Source: Thermopolyspora sp044507605 (GTDB lineage Bacteria > Actinomycetota > Actinomycetes > Streptosporangiales > Streptosporangiaceae). Taken from it: a DNA stretch of 64,000 nucleotides. The position numbers and the translations under genes were made by a program. Positions 50,159-58,668 of this stretch are shown here, piece by piece (the first letter of the stretch is position 1; every line of letters begins with the position of its first letter). The notes beneath the pieces were generated by a model, which saw only the letters and a list, made by a program, of their open reading frames with translations, had not been told where the DNA came from and did no database searches. The stretch is from the NCBI GenBank assembly GCA_044507605.1, contig JBIQJI010000011.1, positions 55,943 through 119,942 of the forward strand, read 5' to 3'.

Positions 50159-50722
50159 GTGAGATTCCGCTATCGCCTCTGGACGATGGTGACGGCAGCC
50201 GCGATGACGCTGTTCGGCATCATGGGCCTGGTCACTTCCCCCGCGTCGGCCGAGGCGGCGAACGGATGGGGAGGAAGCGGCGCGGGCGCCGCCAAAGCCG
50301 CGGCGGCCGCGCCGCAACAGGTATCCGCCGAGATTCCCGACGGGCATTACTGCTGGTTGTGGACGGGCGGCGATAACGAGCCGTACAACAACACCTCGGC
50401 CACCGTCATCTATTCCGAAGGCGTCATCTGCGACGGACTGGTGAACAAGATCGAGTTCACGCTCGAACTCATTTACAACGGCGCCACGGGCGACGCCAAC
50501 AGCGTGGTCGTCAGCAAATCCTTCTCCTCAGTGCTCGGACATCCCACGACCTCGCTCCTGGCGGGGATAACCGCATCCGGCTCCTCCTGCCCGCCGGGCT
50601 ACTACACGGGACGGATCACCGGCACGATCACCTTCCGGTCCGGCTCGCCGCTGACCGTCACGCGCACCTTCACCTCGCGGCAGTCGTCCCGGTCCCTGTC
50701 GTGCTTCGGCCCCGTCGGCTGA
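50159..50722 (+). CDS. Small secreted protein of unknown function
   Basis: A 187-residue exported protein. The signal peptide is residues 1-32 (MRFRYRLWTMVTAAAMTLFG, cut near ASA-EA). An Ala/Gly-rich linker follows, then a beta-rich domain of about 130 residues with four cysteines (DGHYCWLW, GVICDGL, SSCPPGYY, LSCFGPVG) that probably form two disulfides. No family is recognised. GTG start with GGAAGG upstream. A clear promoter lies upstream and a strong hairpin downstream, so it is a single-gene unit. Confidence 0.75.
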   Translation: MRFRYRLWTMVTAAAMTLFGIMGLVTSPASAEAANGWGGSGAGAAKAAAAAPQQVSAEIPDGHYCWLWTGGDNEPYNNTSATVIYSEGVICDGLVNKIEFTLELIYNGATGDANSVVVSKSFSSVLGHPTTSLLAGITASGSSCPPGYYTGRITGTITFRSGSPLTVTRTFTSRQSSRSLSCFGPVG

Positions 50723-50742
50723 GCCGGTAGAACGACGCCCCG

Positions 50743-50784
50743 GACGGCCCCGGCAGCCGGCACGACCGGCCTGCCGGGGCCGTC
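50743..50784 (+). terminator. Long perfect hairpin after the secreted-protein gene
   Basis: GACGGCCCCGGCAG (50743-50756) pairs exactly with CTGCCGGGGCCGTC (50771-50784) over 14 bases, with CCGG-CACGA-CCGG making an inner stem. It starts 20 bases after the stop codon. Confidence 0.8.
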
Positions 50785-50870
50785 TGGTGCCCCAGGGCCC
50801 GCCGGTGAGACCTCGCGCACCCTTCCGTGCCCAGCGTGCGCTGTCCCACTGCACCACCAGCGTGGACGTC

Positions 50871-51023
50871 GTGGCGACTCAGGTGATCGTGGTCAACGGT
50901 GGATCCAGCGCGGGGAAAGCAGCGATCGTGCGGCATCTGCAGGACATCTTGCCGCGGCCGTGGCTGACCTTCGGGGTCGACTCACTGCTTGCGGCGATGC
51001 CCCGGTCCATGCCGGCGTCCTGA
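50871..51023 (+). pseudogene. Truncated chloramphenicol phosphotransferase-like fragment
   Basis: About 50 residues (QVIVVNGGSSAGKAAIVRHL, then LPRPWLTFGVDSLL) match the P-loop start of CPT-like kinases, which run to about 180 residues. The frame stops just after the second conserved block. The P-loop GGSSAGKAAI has Ala where Ser or Thr is usual, so nucleotide binding would be lost. No continuation is recognisable before the next gene at 51133, so this is a decayed remnant. Confidence 0.6.
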
Positions 51024-51132
51024 TATGACAGGGGGAGGTCGGCGGCCGTGGAGGGAGCCTGAATGGGTGCGGTGAACTCGTCTCGTCGATGGGGCCGGGC
51101 GCGAGCCGGGGCGGTCGCGAGGGGGCGGCTGC

Positions 51133-51918
51133 ATGGGTGACACCGGGCCGGTCAAGGGCGATTGGGATCTCGGGCGGGGCGTCGCGACGCTGACGCTGGA
51201 CTCCGTGGCCAACCGCAACGCGCTGTCGGTGGGGTTGCTGGACGAGCTGATCGGGCTGCTGCGGCGGGCCGCCGCCGGCGAGGCGATCAAGGTGATCGTG
51301 CTGCGGGCCGAGGGGCCGGCGTTCTGCGCGGGGGCGGACCTGGCGGCGGCCGGTGCGGGGTCGATGACGCCGATCGTGGAGCGGATCGTCGAGGCGCAGC
51401 GGGTCATCGTGACGATGGACACGCCGGTCGTGGCGCGGGTGCACGGGGCGGTGCGGGCCGGCGGGCTCGGCCTGGTCGCGGCGGCCGACATCGCCATCGG
51501 GTCGGCCGAGGGGACGTACGCCCTGACGGAGGTGCGGCTCGGCCTGGCGGCGGCGTCGGTGGGGCTGACGGTGCTGCCGCGGCTGAGCCCGCGCGCCCGG
51601 TCGGACTACCTGCTGTCGGGGCGGGTGTTCGACGGCGCGGAGGCGGCGCGGGCGGGCCTGCTGACCCGGGCGGTGCCCGAGGCCGAGCTGGACGACGCGG
51701 TCGACGCCGTCGTCGCGGAGCTGCTGCTGGGCAGCGTGCAGGGGCTGCGGGAGGCGAAGCGGCTGGTCAACGAGGACGTCGCGCGTCGCCTGCGGGAGGA
51801 CGGGCCGCGCATGATCGAGCTGTCGGCGCGGCTGTTCGCGTCGCAGGAGGCGCAGAGCGCGATGGCGGCGGTGCTGTCGCGCCGGTCGAGGCCGGCGGCG
51901 GACGGACCAGCCGGCTGA
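51133..51918 (+). CDS. Enoyl-CoA hydratase/isomerase family, probable methylglutaconyl-CoA hydratase
   Basis: A 261-residue crotonase-fold enzyme. The oxyanion-hole motif is AEGPAFCAGADLAA, and the second conserved block is HGAVRAGGLGLVAAADIAIG. A catalytic Glu fits in YALTEVRLGL. It sits at the head of the leucine-degradation genes, where the missing step is hydration of 3-methylglutaconyl-CoA to HMG-CoA, so that role is inferred from context. The next gene starts 115 bases later. Some substrate-pocket residues differ from classic hydratases, and another crotonase function is possible. Confidence 0.82.
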   Translation: MGDTGPVKGDWDLGRGVATLTLDSVANRNALSVGLLDELIGLLRRAAAGEAIKVIVLRAEGPAFCAGADLAAAGAGSMTPIVERIVEAQRVIVTMDTPVVARVHGAVRAGGLGLVAAADIAIGSAEGTYALTEVRLGLAAASVGLTVLPRLSPRARSDYLLSGRVFDGAEAARAGLLTRAVPEAELDDAVDAVVAELLLGSVQGLREAKRLVNEDVARRLREDGPRMIELSARLFASQEAQSAMAAVLSRRSRPAADGPAG

Positions 51919-52033
51919 TGTGCGGGGCGGCGGGCAGGGGGAACGCGCGTCCGGTGCGCTCGGGGCGCAGATCGATTCTTGTGGTCAGGCACGGATGGGC
52001 ATGATGTGGGCAGACGCGGCCGAGGAGTGAGAA

Positions 52034-53218
52034 ATGTCGTTCGAGTTGTCCGCTGAGCACGAGGAGTTCCGGCGCACGGTTCGCGAGTTCGCCGAGGCGG
52101 AGATCGCGCCGCATGCGGAGAGGTGGGACAAGGAGCATCACTTCCCGGTCGAGCTCATGCACAAGATGGGTGATCTCGGGCTGTTCGGGCTGACCACGCC
52201 GGAGGAGTACGGCGGCAGCGCCGGCCTGGGCGACTCGGCCGGGGAGTTCACCGGGCTGTGCGTGGCCATCGAGGAGATCGGCCGGGTCGACCAGTCGATG
52301 GGCATCACGCTGGAGGCCGCCGTCGGGCTCGGCATCAACCCGATCCTGACCTACGGCACCGCCGACCAGAAGAAGACGTGGCTGCCGGACCTGGTCGCCG
52401 GCCGGGCGCTGGCGGGGTTCGGGCTCACCGAGCCGGGGGCCGGGTCGGACGCCGGGGCCACCCGGACCAGGGCCGTGCTCGACGGCGGCGAGTGGGTGAT
52501 CGACGGGGCCAAGCAGTTCATCACCAACTCGGGGACCCCGATCACCTCGCTGGTCACGGTGACCGCGCGCACCGGCGAGCGGAGCGACGGGCGGCCGGAG
52601 CTGAGCGCGATCATCGTGCCGTCGGGGACGCCGGGATTCGTGGTGGAGCCGGCGTACGCCAAGCTGGGCTGGCACGCCTCCGACACCCATCCGCTGACCT
52701 TCCAGGACTGCCGGGTGCCGGCGGGCAACCTGCTGGGGGAGCGGGGGCGGGGGTACGCCCAGTTCCTGGCCACGCTGGACGACGGCCGGGTCGCGATCGC
52801 GGCGCTGGCTGTGGGCTGCATCCAGGCCTGCCTGGACATGGCGCTGCGGTACGCCGGGGAACGGACCACGTTCGGGGTGCCCATCGGGGCCAAGCAGGGC
52901 GTGGCGTTCCAGATCGCCGACCTGGAGGTCATGCTCACGGCGGCCAGGTCGCTGACGTACCGGGCGGCGGCCATGAAGGACGCCGGGCGGCCGGCCGGGG
53001 AGTTCAAGCAGGCGGCGGCGATCGCCAAGCTGTACGCCACCGAGTCGGCCGTGACCGCGACCCGCATCGCCACGCAGGTGTTCGGCGGTTACGGGTTCAT
53101 CGAAGAGTCGCCGGTGGCCCGCTTCTACCGGGACGCCAAGGTGCTGGAGATCGGCGAGGGCACGTCGGAGGTGCAGCGCATGCTGATCGCCCGCGGCCTC
53201 GGCCTGCCGGTCGAATGA
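52034..53218 (+). CDS. Acyl-CoA dehydrogenase, probable isovaleryl-CoA dehydrogenase
   Basis: A 394-residue flavoenzyme. FAD and substrate motifs are GFGLTEPGAGSDAGATRT and FITNSG. The C-terminal signature is RDAKVLEIGEGTSEVQRML, with the active-site Glu region. It oxidises a branched acyl-CoA and passes electrons to ETF. The neighbouring methylcrotonyl-CoA carboxylase and HMG-CoA lyase make isovaleryl-CoA the likely substrate. AGGAG precedes the ATG. It is 112 bases upstream of the carboxylase beta gene in the same direction. Confidence 0.9.
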   Translation: MSFELSAEHEEFRRTVREFAEAEIAPHAERWDKEHHFPVELMHKMGDLGLFGLTTPEEYGGSAGLGDSAGEFTGLCVAIEEIGRVDQSMGITLEAAVGLGINPILTYGTADQKKTWLPDLVAGRALAGFGLTEPGAGSDAGATRTRAVLDGGEWVIDGAKQFITNSGTPITSLVTVTARTGERSDGRPELSAIIVPSGTPGFVVEPAYAKLGWHASDTHPLTFQDCRVPAGNLLGERGRGYAQFLATLDDGRVAIAALAVGCIQACLDMALRYAGERTTFGVPIGAKQGVAFQIADLEVMLTAARSLTYRAAAMKDAGRPAGEFKQAAAIAKLYATESAVTATRIATQVFGGYGFIEESPVARFYRDAKVLEIGEGTSEVQRMLIARGLGLPVE

Positions 53219-53330
53219 GGCCGGTCGGGAGGCCGGTCGGACGAGGCTCGTCGGACCGGGCCGCTCGAACGGGTGGCCGAGGGCGGTTGAATGAGGGCGG
53301 GGGCATCGGTGGCGAGCCGACCAGGAGTGC

Positions 53331-54923
53331 GTGAGCGTGAGTGACACCATGAAAGGGCTGGCGGCCGAGCTGCGGGAGCGGCTGGCGGCCGTACGGCAGG
53401 GCGGGCCGCCGCGTGCCCGCGAGCGGCATCTCGCGCGCGGCAAGCTGCTCGTCCGCGACCGGGTCGACCGGCTGCTGGACCCCGGCGCCCCGTTCCTGGA
53501 GCTGAGCCCGCTGGCCGCCACCGGCATGTACGACGACGAGGTGCCGGCCGCCGGCATCGTGACCGGGGTGGGGCGGATCAGCGGCCGCGAGTGCGTGGTG
53601 ATCGCCAACGACGCCACGGTCAAGGGCGGCACCTACTATCCGGTCACCGTGAAGAAGCATCTGCGGGCCCAGGAGGTCGCCCGGGCGAACCGGCTGCCGT
53701 GCGTCTACCTGGTCGACTCCGGCGGGGCGTTCCTGCCGATGCAGGACGAGGTGTTCCCCGACCGGGAGCATTTCGGGCGCATCTTCTACAACCAGGCGCG
53801 GCTGTCGCAGGCCGGCATCCCGCAGGTGGCGGCCGTGATGGGCTCGTGCACGGCCGGTGGGGCGTACGTGCCGGCGATGTCGGACGAAAGCGTGATCGTG
53901 AAAGAGGAGGGCACGATCTTCCTGGGCGGTCCGCCGCTGGTGAAGGCCGCGACCGGGGAGGTGGTGACGGCCGAGGAGCTCGGCGGCGGCGACGTGCACG
54001 CCCGCACCAGCGGAGTCGTCGATCACCTGGCCGAGGACGACGCGCACGCGCTGGCGATCGTGCGTCGCATCGTCGCCACGATCGAGCGCGTCGGCGCGGA
54101 CGCCCCGGCCGGGTTGGCAGGGGCGCGCCGGGCGCAGGCGGCGGAACGGCCCGAGGAGCCGGCCGAGGACCCCGAGGGCCTGTACGACGTGGTGCCGGTC
54201 GACCCGCGCAAGCCGTACGACGTGCGCGAGGTGATCCGCCGCGTCGTCGACGGGTCCAGGTTCCAGGAGTTCAAGGCCCTGTACGGCGACACGCTGGTGT
54301 GCGGGTTCGCGCGGATCTGGGGCTACCCGGTGGCGATCCTGGCCAACAACGGCATCCTGTTCGGCGAGTCAGCGCTGAAGGGGGCGCATTTCGTCGAGCT
54401 GGCGAACCAGCGCGGCGTGCCGCTGGTGTTCCTGCAGAACATCAGCGGGTTCATGGTCGGCAAGGAGTACGAGAACCGGGGCATCGCCAAGGACGGCGCC
54501 AAGCTGGTCACGGCGGTCGCCTGCTCGGTGGTGCCGAAGTTCACGGTGGTGATCGGCGGCTCGTTCGGGGCCGGCAACTACGCCATGTGCGGCCGGGCCT
54601 TCGACCCGAGGTTCCTGTGGCTGTGGCCGAACGCCCGCATCTCGGTCATGGGCGGCGAGCAGGCGGCGACGGTGCTGGCGACCGTGCGCCGCGACGGCAT
54701 CGAGGCCCGTGGCGGCACCTGGCCGGCCGACGAGGAGGAGCGGTTCAAGGAGCCCATCCGGGCCCAGTACGAGCGGCAGGGCTCGCCCTACTACGCCACG
54801 GCCCGGCTGTGGGACGACGGCGTCATCGACCCCGTCGACACGCGCCGGGTGCTGGGCATGGGCCTTGCGGTCGCCGCGAACGCCCCGATCCCCGCCCCGG
54901 GCTACGGCGTGTTCCGGATGTGA
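53331..54923 (+). CDS. accD1: Acyl-CoA carboxylase beta subunit (methylcrotonyl-CoA type)
   Basis: A 530-residue carboxyltransferase subunit. The N-terminal half has VIANDATVKGGTYYPVTVKK and YLVDSGGAFLPMQDEVFPD. The C-terminal half has LVFLQNISGFMVGKEYENRG and GGSFGAGNYAMCGRAFDP. These blocks are those of methylcrotonyl-CoA carboxylase rather than propionyl- or acetyl-CoA types. It transfers the carboxyl group from biotin to 3-methylcrotonyl-CoA. GTG start with AGGAG upstream. The alpha subunit gene starts 29 bases later. Orthologous pairs are called accD1/accA1 or liuB/liuD. Confidence 0.94.
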   Translation: MSVSDTMKGLAAELRERLAAVRQGGPPRARERHLARGKLLVRDRVDRLLDPGAPFLELSPLAATGMYDDEVPAAGIVTGVGRISGRECVVIANDATVKGGTYYPVTVKKHLRAQEVARANRLPCVYLVDSGGAFLPMQDEVFPDREHFGRIFYNQARLSQAGIPQVAAVMGSCTAGGAYVPAMSDESVIVKEEGTIFLGGPPLVKAATGEVVTAEELGGGDVHARTSGVVDHLAEDDAHALAIVRRIVATIERVGADAPAGLAGARRAQAAERPEEPAEDPEGLYDVVPVDPRKPYDVREVIRRVVDGSRFQEFKALYGDTLVCGFARIWGYPVAILANNGILFGESALKGAHFVELANQRGVPLVFLQNISGFMVGKEYENRGIAKDGAKLVTAVACSVVPKFTVVIGGSFGAGNYAMCGRAFDPRFLWLWPNARISVMGGEQAATVLATVRRDGIEARGGTWPADEEERFKEPIRAQYERQGSPYYATARLWDDGVIDPVDTRRVLGMGLAVAANAPIPAPGYGVFRM

Positions 54924-54952
54924 CCGGCGGGCAGAGCGAGAATCGAGGGAGC

Positions 54953-57109
54953 ATGACCAGCATCGGCACGGTGCTCGTCGCCAACCGCGGCGAGATCGCG
55001 CTTCGCGTCATCCGCACGGCCCGGCGGATGGGTCTGCGGACGGTGGCGGTGTTCTCCGACGCCGACCGCGACGCGCCGCACACGCGCGCCGCCGACATCG
55101 CCGTGCGTCTGGGCCCGGCGCCGGCCGAGGCGTCCTACCTCGACATCGACGCGGTCCTGGCCGCCGCGCGCCGCACCGGCGCCGACGCGATCCACCCCGG
55201 GTACGGCTTCCTGTCGGAGCGGGCGGAATTCGCCCGTGCCGTGGCCGAGGCCGGGCTGACGTTCGTGGGGCCGCCGGCGCGCGTGATCGAGCTGATGGGC
55301 CGTAAGGACGCCGCCCGCCGGGTCGCGGCCGAGGCCGGCGTGCCCGTGGTGCCGTCCGCCGAAGTGTCGTCCGCCGAGGTGCCGGCCGGTGGAGCGGCGG
55401 CGGGCAGGGCGGCGGCCGGGCCGGCGACGGGCTTCCCGGTGCTGGTGAAGGCGGCGGCGGGAGGCGGCGGCAAGGGCATGCGGATCGTTCGCGCGCCGGC
55501 CGACCTGCCCGCCGCGATCGAGGCGGCCCGGCGCGAGGCGAGGAGCGCGTTCGGCGACGACACGATCCTGCTGGAGCGGTACGTCGAGCACGGCCGCCAC
55601 GTCGAGGTGCAGGTGCTCGCCGACACGCACGGCGGCGTGGTGCACCTGTTCGAGCGGGACTGCTCGGCGCAGCGCCGCCACCAGAAGATCATCGAGGAGG
55701 CGCCGGCGCCCACGATCTCCGAGCACGTGCGCAAGGTGCTGACCGAGTCGGCGGTGGCGCTGGCCCAGCGGGTCGGGTACGTCAACGCCGGCACGGTGGA
55801 GTTCCTGGTCGCCGGCGAGGAGGTGTTCTTCCTGGAGATGAACACCCGCCTGCAGGTGGAGCATCCGGTGACGGAGCTGGTCACCGGGCTGGACCTGGTG
55901 GAGCTCCAGCTGCGCGTCGCCGCCGGCGAGCCGCTGCCGTTCACCCAGGACGATCTGACGGTGACCGGCCACGCGTTCGAGGCCCGCGTGTACGCCGAGG
56001 ACGCCTTCGGCGGTTTCCTGCCGCAGGCCGGGGTGGCCGAGGCGGTGCGCTGGCCGGCCCGGGCCCGGGTGGACGCCGCCCTGGAGCCCGGCCAGGAGGT
56101 CACCACGTTCTACGACCCGATGCTCGGCAAGGTGATCACGTACGGGCCGACCCGTGAGCACGCCCGGCGCGCGCTGATCGCCGCGCTCGACGACAGTGCG
56201 ATCGTCGGCCTCACCACGAACCTGGGCTTCCTGCGCGCCCTGGCCGCCGCGCCGGAGTTCGCCCGCTGCGAGGTCGACACGGCGTGGCTGGACGACCACC
56301 CGGGCGCGATCGGCCCCGAGGGGACCCGCACCGCCGCCGTGATCGCGGCCTGGGCGCTCGCCTCCGCCGCGCGCACCGATCCCGGCCACCCGTTCGGCGG
56401 CGCCGACGGCTGGCGGCTCGGCGGCCCACCGGCACCCATCCCGGCCGAGCTCGTCGTCGACGGCGCGCCCGTCCTGTTCCAGGTGGAACCCGGCGGGCGG
56501 CCGGGACCCGGACCCGGCGGGCGGATCACCGCCGGTGACGACACCTGGCGGGTGTGGCCCATGACCGCCGAGGACGGGGTGCTGCGCCTGGAGATCGACG
56601 GCGTGGCCCGGCAGGCGGTCGTCCGGGTCGGCCCGGCCGCGGTTCAGGTGGCCTACCTCGGCCACACCTTCACGTTCGAGCGGCCCGGTGTGCTCGGCAC
56701 GGGCGACGACCGGCTCGTGGCCGACGGCGTCGTCCAGGCCCCGATGCCCGGCACCGTGCTGACGGTGGCGGTCGAGGAGGGGCAGCCGGTCCGGGAAGGG
56801 GAGGTGCTCGGCGTGATGGAGGCGATGAAAATGGAGCTGGCGCTGCGCGCGCCGCTGACCGGCACGGTCACGACGGTCGGCGCGGCCGTGGGCGACCGCG
56901 TTCCCCTCGGCGCGACCCTGTTCACCGTGGTGGGCACCGATGACGGGCAGCCGACTGGGGACGGGCGCTCGCCTGCGGATGGGGCGCCGCCTCCGGCGGG
57001 CGACGCCGGTTCCGGTGGCCGCCGCGCGGGGCGTGCGCCCGGGGCCACGGCGGACCGCCCCGGTGGCGCGGCGCGCGGCATCACCGGCGCCGCCGGGGAG
57101 GGGCGCTGA
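54953..57109 (+). CDS. accA1: Acyl-CoA carboxylase alpha subunit (biotin carboxylase plus BCCP)
   Basis: A 718-residue biotin-dependent subunit. The biotin carboxylase domain covers about 1-450 (VLVANRGEIALRVIRTARRM, AAAGGGGKGMRIV, FLEMNTRLQVEHPVTELVTG). A linker domain follows, and the biotin carrier domain has Lys626 in VMEAMKMEL. Two oddities: a Ser/Ala/Gly-rich insert at about 137-160 replaces the usual helix before the ATP-grasp loop, and a Gly/Pro/Asp-rich tail of about 55 residues follows the carrier domain. Its TGA is directly followed by the ATG of the HMG-CoA lyase gene. Confidence 0.94.
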   Translation: MTSIGTVLVANRGEIALRVIRTARRMGLRTVAVFSDADRDAPHTRAADIAVRLGPAPAEASYLDIDAVLAAARRTGADAIHPGYGFLSERAEFARAVAEAGLTFVGPPARVIELMGRKDAARRVAAEAGVPVVPSAEVSSAEVPAGGAAAGRAAAGPATGFPVLVKAAAGGGGKGMRIVRAPADLPAAIEAARREARSAFGDDTILLERYVEHGRHVEVQVLADTHGGVVHLFERDCSAQRRHQKIIEEAPAPTISEHVRKVLTESAVALAQRVGYVNAGTVEFLVAGEEVFFLEMNTRLQVEHPVTELVTGLDLVELQLRVAAGEPLPFTQDDLTVTGHAFEARVYAEDAFGGFLPQAGVAEAVRWPARARVDAALEPGQEVTTFYDPMLGKVITYGPTREHARRALIAALDDSAIVGLTTNLGFLRALAAAPEFARCEVDTAWLDDHPGAIGPEGTRTAAVIAAWALASAARTDPGHPFGGADGWRLGGPPAPIPAELVVDGAPVLFQVEPGGRPGPGPGGRITAGDDTWRVWPMTAEDGVLRLEIDGVARQAVVRVGPAAVQVAYLGHTFTFERPGVLGTGDDRLVADGVVQAPMPGTVLTVAVEEGQPVREGEVLGVMEAMKMELALRAPLTGTVTTVGAAVGDRVPLGATLFTVVGTDDGQPTGDGRSPADGAPPPAGDAGSGGRRAGRAPGATADRPGGAARGITGAAGEGR

Positions 57110-58060
57110 ATGCGCGCGCCGCAGCGGGTGCCCGGCGCCGGACTGCCGGAGAGGGTCACGATCTACGAGGTGGGGCCGCGCGACGGCCTGCAGAACGAGC
57201 AGGCGGTCGTGCCGGTCGAGGTGAAGGCGGAGTTCGTCCGCCGTCTGGTCGACGCGGGGCTGCCGGTGGTGGAAACCACCGGCTTCGTGCATCCGAAGTG
57301 GGTGCCGCAGCTCGCCGACGCCGCCGAACTGGTCGACCGGCTCGCCGACCTGTTCGCGGCCGGCCCGGTGCCGCTGCCGGTGCTGGTGCCGAACGAGCGC
57401 GGCCTGGACCGGGCCCTGGACAAGGGCGTCCGGCACATCGCGATCTTCGGCAGCGCCACCGAGACGTTCGCCCGGCGCAACCTCAACCGCGGCCTGGACG
57501 AGCAGTTCGCGATGTTCGCCCCGACCGTGGCGCGCGCCCGCGAGGCCGGGCTGGACGTGCGGGCGTACGTGTCGATGTGCTTCGGCGACCCGTGGGAGGG
57601 CGACGTGCCGCTGGCGCAGGTGGTGGACGTGGGGTGCCGGCTGCTCGACCTGGGCGCGAGCGAGCTGTCGCTGGGCGACACGATCGGCGTGGGCACGCCG
57701 GGTCACGTGACCGCCCTGCTGGCGGCGTTCGCCGAGGCGGGGGTGGGCGCCGACCGGCTCGCGGTGCACTTCCACGACACGTATGGCCAGGCTCTCGCCA
57801 ACGCCCACGCGGCGCTCACCGCCGGCGTCACCACGTTCGACGCCTCGGCGGGCGGCCTCGGCGGCTGCCCGTACGCCGAGAGCGCCACCGGCAACCTGGC
57901 CACCGAGGATCTCGTCTGGATGCTGCACGGCCTGGGCGTCGAGACCGGCGTCGACCTGGAGAAACTGGTGGCCACCAGTGTCTGGCTGGCCGACCGGCTG
58001 GGCCGCCCGAGCCCGTCCCGCGTGGTGACCGCCCTGGCCGGCGGGGCCGGCCGGAGGTGA
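57110..58060 (+). CDS. hmgL: Hydroxymethylglutaryl-CoA lyase
   Basis: A 316-residue TIM-barrel enzyme that splits HMG-CoA into acetoacetate and acetyl-CoA, the last step of leucine breakdown. The metal-binding opening is VTIYEVGPRDGLQNEQ, the catalytic His is in VHFHDTYGQALAN, and the signature cysteine is in GGLGGCPYAESATGN. The length fits the family. The ATG starts at the base after the carboxylase stop, so translation is coupled. It is the last gene of the cluster. Confidence 0.96.
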   Translation: MRAPQRVPGAGLPERVTIYEVGPRDGLQNEQAVVPVEVKAEFVRRLVDAGLPVVETTGFVHPKWVPQLADAAELVDRLADLFAAGPVPLPVLVPNERGLDRALDKGVRHIAIFGSATETFARRNLNRGLDEQFAMFAPTVARAREAGLDVRAYVSMCFGDPWEGDVPLAQVVDVGCRLLDLGASELSLGDTIGVGTPGHVTALLAAFAEAGVGADRLAVHFHDTYGQALANAHAALTAGVTTFDASAGGLGGCPYAESATGNLATEDLVWMLHGLGVETGVDLEKLVATSVWLADRLGRPSPSRVVTALAGGAGRR

Positions 58061-58099
58061 GGACCGGTTCGGCGGCCGCGCCGGACACGGAGCCGGCCA

Positions 58100-58359
58100 T
58101 GGCGGTGCCGACCTGGGCGAACGGGTGGGCGCGCCGGCCGGTCGATCGGGAATCGGCCGCGGCCGGGCAGGTCGAGCGGCCGGGGCACCGGCACCGTCGG
58201 GGCGATGTCGCCGCCCATGCCGGGCGTGCTCGTCGGCCCGGCAGGCGCGGGCGGTCTCGACGCGGACCAGGAGCTCGTTCTGGCGGAGCTCGTCGAGCCG
58301 CATCTCCTCGATGCGCGGCGGGGCCCCGGCTCCCACGCGACGGCGGCCTCGATCCTCAT
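58100..58359 (-). pseudogene. Frameshifted 5' remnant of a zinc alcohol dehydrogenase
   Basis: From an ATG at 58359 with AGAGGA upstream, one frame reads MRIEAAVAWEPG. A second frame then continues APPRIEEMRLDELRQNELLV and VETARACRADEHARHG. The first frame seems to resume at GGDIAPTVPVP. Joined, these follow the first 60 residues of NAD(P)-dependent zinc alcohol dehydrogenases. The rest of the gene is absent, since the HMG-CoA lyase gene lies there. The remaining intergenic DNA (58061-58668) shows no other gene. Confidence 0.6.
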
Positions 58360-58668
58360 GGTGTCCTCTTCCTCGCCGTGCGGCGCGGGGAGGCCGCGGC
58401 AGCGGCGGTAGCGGTCGTCTGGGCCATGGCAGGTGGCGTTCTCCGGGAGCTCTGAGGTGGAGCGGCACCGGGGCCGGCGGGCCGGAACCGGGACGGGCCG
58501 AACCAACACGGCCTGCCGGTTATGCATCGGTCTGTCGGATGTGGGTAGCTGGGCCGAAACAGGGCCCGCCGACAGGATGACGGGCCGACGGCGAAACGCC
58601 CGCCTCGCGTGCGGGCGCGCCCGGTCGCTCCCCCGCCGTGCAGCCGAGATCTTCTCGGAGGTTGTCCG

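Noticed and set aside
54902..58468. 1188-residue minus-strand open frame
   Set aside because: Antisense to the carboxylase and lyase genes. Only its first 90 residues, outside those genes, contain the alcohol dehydrogenase remnant.
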